Translations under genes and position numbers: made by a program
Notes under the pieces: generated by a model
What the model saw: the letters and a program-made list of their open reading frames with translations, nothing else
Told to the model about the DNA's origin: nothing
The model's database searches: none
NCBI RefSeq assembly: GCF_030654605.1
Contig: NZ_JAURXB010000066.1
Coordinates: forward strand, 1-64,000
Origin: Bradyrhizobium sp.
GTDB lineage: Bacteria > Pseudomonadota > Alphaproteobacteria > Rhizobiales > Xanthobacteraceae
Reading direction: 5' to 3'
Length of the DNA stretch: 64,000 bases
In this document: positions 60,657 through 64,000 of the stretch, piece after piece
Position numbering within the stretch: position 1 is the first letter of the stretch
Layout: each line of letters opens with the position of its first letter

Positions 60657-60881
60657 CTATTTGGCAAGCGCCGCGAGCGTGTCCTTGTACTTGTCCATGA
60701 TCTGGTCGGCGATCTCCATGGTCTTCTCGAAATCGGGATCGTACGGCATGGCCTGAAACCCGCCTCCGGCCAGTTCAGTAATGTGCAGTTCCTGGCCCCG
60801 TTTGAGGTCGAGTCGCTGCATCAACTCGCGCGGCAAGAGCAAGCCGTCGGAATTGCCGATCTTCTTGATTTCGATTTTCAT
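60657..60881 (-). CDS. AbrB/MazE-type antitoxin
   Basis: A 74-aa swapped-hairpin AbrB-fold protein: MKIEIKKIGNSDGLLLPREL then QRLDLKRGQELHITELAGGG. The C-terminal tail FEKTMEIADQIMDKYKDTLA should bind the toxin, as Phd does for Doc. ATG 60881 is the standard family start. Its promoter region carries a 26-bp palindrome, the likely operator. Confidence 0.88.
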   Translation of the reverse strand: MKIEIKKIGNSDGLLLPRELMQRLDLKRGQELHITELAGGGFQAMPYDPDFEKTMEIADQIMDKYKDTLAALAK

Positions 60882-60968
60882 CGGGAAATCGTCCTTTTCG
60901 TTCGGCACAATGGCCGCCAAGGTCGTTCATCAGATCGAGCGATATCGTCGTCATTCCGACCGCCGAAG

Positions 60969-60994
60969 TTATGTTATACAATTGTATAACATAA
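60969..60994. promoter_or_regulatory. perfect 26-bp palindrome, TA operator
   Basis: TTATGTTATACAA followed directly by its reverse complement TTGTATAACATAA. It lies 88-113 bp before the antitoxin start. It contains TATAAC/TATACA promoter-like hexamers on both strands. The size and symmetry fit binding of a dimeric AbrB-type antitoxin with its toxin. Confidence 0.75.
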
Positions 60995-61053
60995 TTTGGG
61001 CGACTGTTTAACAAATGTTTTACGGCGGAAACGCGTGGCTTCCCGGCTTAATT

Positions 61054-61746
61054 CTACCTTTCCGCTTCATGCGCCCGCCTGATCCCTTCCAACAGGATCT
61101 CCAGACCAGTCTCGAACGTCGCCTCAAACTGCTCCGGATGAAAGTACGGGGCCGCCGCCGCAAGGTTCGGGAAATCGGTGGCGATGGTCTCGTCCGATAC
61201 CGGTTCCGCGGCCGACGGCCCGTTGGCGTAGCCGGCGGTCTCGTCCAGCGCCGCGCCGGTCAGGTAGTAGCCGATCTCGCGAAAATACCGGGCGGCGTCG
61301 CGGTCGGAGAACCCGGCATCGCGCAAAATGCCGATGATGCTGTCGATATATCCAACGCCTGCAAGGGTGTTGAGACGGTGCACCGCGAAGAACGGAAAAA
61401 ATTTCGGATGTTTTAGCGCCATCGCCCGAAAACCGTGCGCCGCCCGGCGCAACCGTTCGAGCCAGCCCCACTCCTCGGCCATCGCGACCCCGGCCTCAGT
61501 GAGCATCAGATCGACCACCGCGTCCATCAGGTGCGCCTTGCTCGGAAAATGGTAATAGATGCTCATGGCCTCGCAGCCGAGTTCTTCACCGAGCCGGCGC
61601 GTGCTCAAGCCGGCCAGCCCCTCGCGATCGACCAGCGCCAGCGCCGCCGCGGCAATCCGCTCGCGCGACAGTGCCACTCCCGACCGTGCCTGATGCCAGT
61701 CGCGGGCTTTGGCCCGCTCCGGGCGAGATTTCGCCTTTGTGATCAT
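61054..61746 (-). CDS. TetR-family transcriptional regulator
   Basis: A 230-aa TetR regulator. HTH with LSRERIAAAALALVDREGLAGLSTRRLGEELGCEAMSIYYHFPSKAHLMDAV at about residues 26-78, then a TetR_C-type ligand domain. Divergent from the fatty-acid hydroxylase gene with two near-palindromes between them, which points to local repression and autoregulation. The ligand is unknown. Confidence 0.92.
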   Translation of the reverse strand: MITKAKSRPERAKARDWHQARSGVALSRERIAAAALALVDREGLAGLSTRRLGEELGCEAMSIYYHFPSKAHLMDAVVDLMLTEAGVAMAEEWGWLERLRRAAHGFRAMALKHPKFFPFFAVHRLNTLAGVGYIDSIIGILRDAGFSDRDAARYFREIGYYLTGAALDETAGYANGPSAAEPVSDETIATDFPNLAAAAPYFHPEQFEATFETGLEILLEGIRRAHEAER

Positions 61747-61769
61747 CCCTCACCTCTAGCCGCTTGCAA

Positions 61770-61784
61770 CCTTACACTGAAAGG
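61770..61784. promoter_or_regulatory. TetR operator 1
   Basis: CCTTACACTGAAAGG, a 15-bp near-palindrome with one mismatched pair around a central C. It is 23 bp before the tetR start. Confidence 0.6.
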
Positions 61785-61802
61785 CTGTATTCGGACAGCA
61801 AG

Positions 61803-61817
61803 ACTTACACTGTAAGG
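61803..61817. promoter_or_regulatory. TetR operator 2
   Basis: ACTTACACTGTAAGG, containing the perfect CTTACA-C-TGTAAG. It is centred 33 bp from operator 1, about three helical turns, and 17 bp before the hydroxylase start. Confidence 0.65.
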
Positions 61818-61833
61818 CAAGAGGAAACCTTCA

Positions 61834-62616
61834 ATGTCAGCCATCGATGTTTTCGGCCTATTGGTACCGTTGACCTATCTGGCCATGCTCGGGATCGAAA
61901 CCCTGTTCCCGGCGCGTGCGTTTCCCCCGATTCCGTACTGGCGCCTCAAGGGTTTCTGTTTCCTGACGGTACAGGGGCTGCTCGCCACGCTGACGCCGCT
62001 GGTGATCCCGGAACATTGGCTGGCAGCGCATCGGCTGATGAACCTGGAGAGCCTCGGCGTGATCGGCGGCGCCGTGCTCGGCTACGCCGTCGTTTCGCTC
62101 GCAAGCTACGGCTGGCACCGCAGCGCGCATACCTTCCCGCTGATGTGGCGGCTGTTTCATCAGATCCACCACAGCCCGCAGCGGGTCGACATATCGGGCG
62201 CGGCGCTGTTTCATCCGCTGGAGACGGTGGTATTCCTGCTGATCGGAACGGTGACGACCACCCTGGTCCTCGGCCTCGATCCGGTGGCGGCGGCGCTGAC
62301 CGGTTACATCGCGGCGTTCTACGGCTACTTCCAGCACATGAACATCCGTACCCCGCGATGGCTCGGATACCTCATCCAGCGGCCGGAGGCGCATTGCATC
62401 CATCACGCGCGCGACGTGCACGCCTACAATTACGGCGATCTCCCCGTCTGGGACATGCTGTTCGGCAGCTTCCGCAATCCCGGGGAATTCGAAGGACCGG
62501 TCGGCTTCGACCAGCCGGCAACGGAACGCCTCGGCGCGATGCTGGGATTCGTCGACGTCAACGAACCCGCGGCAGGGCCTGACACGCTCGGGCGGACGGT
62601 GGGCCGCGGCAATTGA
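61834..62616 (+). CDS. sterol desaturase/fatty acid hydroxylase family protein
   Basis: A 260-aa membrane di-iron enzyme. Four to five helices carry the His clusters WHRSAH, HQIHHS, FQHMN and HCIHHARDVH that bind the two irons. It should hydroxylate or desaturate a lipid or isoprenoid in the inner membrane. Strong local control by the divergent TetR gene is indicated by the twin operators. Substrate unknown. Confidence 0.9.
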   Translation: MSAIDVFGLLVPLTYLAMLGIETLFPARAFPPIPYWRLKGFCFLTVQGLLATLTPLVIPEHWLAAHRLMNLESLGVIGGAVLGYAVVSLASYGWHRSAHTFPLMWRLFHQIHHSPQRVDISGAALFHPLETVVFLLIGTVTTTLVLGLDPVAAALTGYIAAFYGYFQHMNIRTPRWLGYLIQRPEAHCIHHARDVHAYNYGDLPVWDMLFGSFRNPGEFEGPVGFDQPATERLGAMLGFVDVNEPAAGPDTLGRTVGRGN

Positions 62617-62659
62617 CCGATCCAGCCATTCGCCGCCCGGAATCGATGATCGGGGAATC

Positions 62660-63247
62660 CTACTCGACCACGAAGTCGAACCGCCCGGCGAGCCATCCGG
62701 CGTTCTTGGCGGTGCGCACCAGCAACTCCTTGCGAAAAAGGCCGTCGGAACGGTTTTGGGACTCGCCGGGGAAATAGAGCTGGGTGGTCAGCACGCGGCC
62801 GCCTGATGGCTGTACCTTCACATGGATATGGCGGGTACGGCCGACATAGACGCCGGGCACGATGCTGCGCAGACGATAGCGCCCTTCCGCGTCGGTAAAC
62901 TGATGGCCACGCAGGCGAAAACCGGAATTGTCATAGCGGCCCTTGTCGTCGGCCTGCCAGAAATCCAGCAAGGCTCCAGCGTGGGGTTTACAGGCGCGGG
63001 AAAGGACAAAACCGACCAGTTCGATGGGCTGCCCCGCCATGCCGGTTTCAAGCAGTTCGATCCGCTCGGGCGAGGAGGGCTTGAAGAACGGCCCCTCGGT
63101 CTGCCGCAAAGTGGCTTCATCGCCCTCGTGGCAGGCCGGCGTGGCGGGAAGCGGAGCCTGAGCGGCGCTGCGATCGATCGCAAGCCATGAACCGGCCGCG
63201 AAGACACCGGCCCCCAGTACCGCGCGGCGTGTCGGCGTATCGATCAT
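62660..63247 (-). CDS. intradiol ring-cleavage dioxygenase-like protein, exported
   Basis: A 195-aa protein with a Tat-like leader (TRRAVLGAGVFAAGSWLAID). The catechol/protocatechuate dioxygenase fold shows Fe(III) ligand candidates Tyr in GRYDNSGF, Tyr in GRYRLRSIVPG and two His in RHIHVKV. TEGPFFKP is the family opening. It is shorter than cytosolic intradiol enzymes and belongs to the exported subgroup of unknown substrate. It reads in the same direction as pepF, 11 bp after it. Confidence 0.85.
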   Translation of the reverse strand: MIDTPTRRAVLGAGVFAAGSWLAIDRSAAQAPLPATPACHEGDEATLRQTEGPFFKPSSPERIELLETGMAGQPIELVGFVLSRACKPHAGALLDFWQADDKGRYDNSGFRLRGHQFTDAEGRYRLRSIVPGVYVGRTRHIHVKVQPSGGRVLTTQLYFPGESQNRSDGLFRKELLVRTAKNAGWLAGRFDFVVE

Positions 63248-63258
63248 GAGCGACCTCG

Positions 63259-64000
63259 TCAGCCCATCGCTTCCAGTTCGTCGATCATGCCCGAGATCAC
63301 CGACAGCCCGCCGTCCCAGAATTTCGGGTCTTTGGCATCAAGCCCGAACGGCTTCAGCAGTTCGGAATAATGCCTGGTGCCGCCGGCGGCGAGCATCGCC
63401 AGATAGCGCTCGGCGAATCCGTCAGCGGCGTTCTCGTAGACCGCATAGAGCGAGTTCACCAGGCAGTCGCCGAACGCATAGGCGTAAACGTAGAACGGCG
63501 AATGGATGAAATGCGGGATGTACATCCAGAAATTCTCGTAGCCGGGGCGGATGTCGATCGCGGGTCCGAGGCTCTCGCCCTGCACGCTGAGCCAGATTTC
63601 GCCGATCCGCTCCGCGGTCAATTCGCCGTTCTTCCGCTCGGTGTGGATGGCGCGCTCGAACGAATAGAACGCGATCTGCCGCACCACGGTGTTGATCATA
63701 TCCTCGACCTTGCCGGCGAGCAGCGCCTGCCGCTGTTTGGCGCTCCTGGTTTGGGCCAGCAACCGCTTGAAGGTCAGCATCTCGCCGAACACGCTGGCGG
63801 TCTCGGCCAGGGTCAGCGGCGTCGGCGCCATCAGCGCTCCATTTTTTGCCGCCAGCACCTGATGCACGCCATGGCCGAGTTCATGGGCAAGCGTCATCAC
63901 GTCGCGCGGCTTGCCCTGGTAGTTCATCAGCACGTAAGGGTGCGCCGACGGCGTGGTCGGATGCGAGAAGGCGCCCGGCGCCTTGCCGGGCCGCACCGGC
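63259..64000 (-). CDS. pepF: M3-family oligoendopeptidase F, 3' part (cut by window edge)
   Basis: The visible 246 codons are the C-terminal part of a PepF/M3B metallopeptidase; the start lies beyond 64000. The zinc site HELGH is followed by Glu in PLTLAETASVFGEML, as in M3 enzymes. ERYLAMLAAGGTRHYSELLKPFGLDAKDPKFWDGGLSVI is the usual M3B ending. It degrades peptides in the cytosol. Full-length proteins are about 600 aa, so roughly 350 residues are missing here because of the window edge, not a break. Confidence 0.93.
   Translation of the reverse strand, partial: PVRPGKAPGAFSHPTTPSAHPYVLMNYQGKPRDVMTLAHELGHGVHQVLAAKNGALMAPTPLTLAETASVFGEMLTFKRLLAQTRSAKQRQALLAGKVEDMINTVVRQIAFYSFERAIHTERKNGELTAERIGEIWLSVQGESLGPAIDIRPGYENFWMYIPHFIHSPFYVYAYAFGDCLVNSLYAVYENAADGFAERYLAMLAAGGTRHYSELLKPFGLDAKDPKFWDGGLSVISGMIDELEAMG

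Noticed and set aside
63259..64000. pepF as a truncated pseudogene
   Set aside because: The frame is open to the window edge; the missing N-terminal part lies outside the window.

Overview
The window reads as a chromosomal segment of a Bradyrhizobium-type alphaproteobacterium (family Nitrobacteraceae). It is GC-rich. It has a copper nitrite reductase set with NnrR/FixK-type boxes, paired phasins, Irr-type iron boxes, a tRNA-His without an encoded G-1, an aa3-oxidase subunit IV beside transhydrogenase genes, and a dispersed palindromic repeat family. The genus is inferred from gene content; no database search was done.

Region by region. 0-7.5 kb: trxB and a LysR regulator; two candidate small RNAs with their own promoters and terminators; a dapA-like lyase; a duplicated pair of membrane microproteins; an orphan ParA; tRNA-His; two phasins. 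7.8-12.9 kb: a very long PAS histidine kinase, a metallophosphoesterase, and a cyclic-nucleotide-binding protein convergent with it. 13-19.3 kb: a denitrification block (nnrS, nnrR, hemN, nirK, nirV) tied together by TTG-N8-CAA boxes. 19.3-22.2 kb: ferric iron importer genes fbpA and fbpB behind two Irr-like ICE motifs. 22.2-25.4 kb: LysR plus a two-component styrene monooxygenase cassette, bracketed by two same-orientation copies of a repeat. 25.4-29.8 kb: CoA transferase, a tandem-repeat array, an AsmA protein and a decayed HigBA module. 30-41.4 kb: a polyamine-type ABC transporter, a TPR protein, glpD, a PAS-GGDEF-EAL protein, an L-2-hydroxyglutarate oxidase-like protein, two DUF465 proteins and a receiver-only protein.

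41.57-45.71 kb is the clearest accessory element. An IS1595-type transposon with imperfect terminal inverted repeats is flanked by an exact 8-bp target duplication (TTGACTCC). It carries passenger genes: a winged-helix protein, a HicA toxin, and a DUF1902/HicB-like gene in the unusual convergent orientation with a small basic ORF. It was later hit by an IS5-type element with its own 4-bp duplication (AAGT). The IS1595-type element landed on the apparent -35 hexamer of a promoter that carries a LexA/SOS box, and the duplication restores that hexamer.

45.7-64 kb: two small proteins behind the SOS box, epoxide hydrolase, diguanylate cyclase, purEK, aqpZ, rpsU, a TPR lipoprotein, two cation/proton antiporters, an alpha/beta hydrolase, pntAB with a hidden 50-aa cytochrome oxidase subunit, a Doc-AbrB toxin-antitoxin pair with a 26-bp perfect palindrome, a TetR/fatty-acid-hydroxylase divergent pair with twin operators, an intradiol dioxygenase, and the 3' part of an M3 oligopeptidase cut by the window edge.
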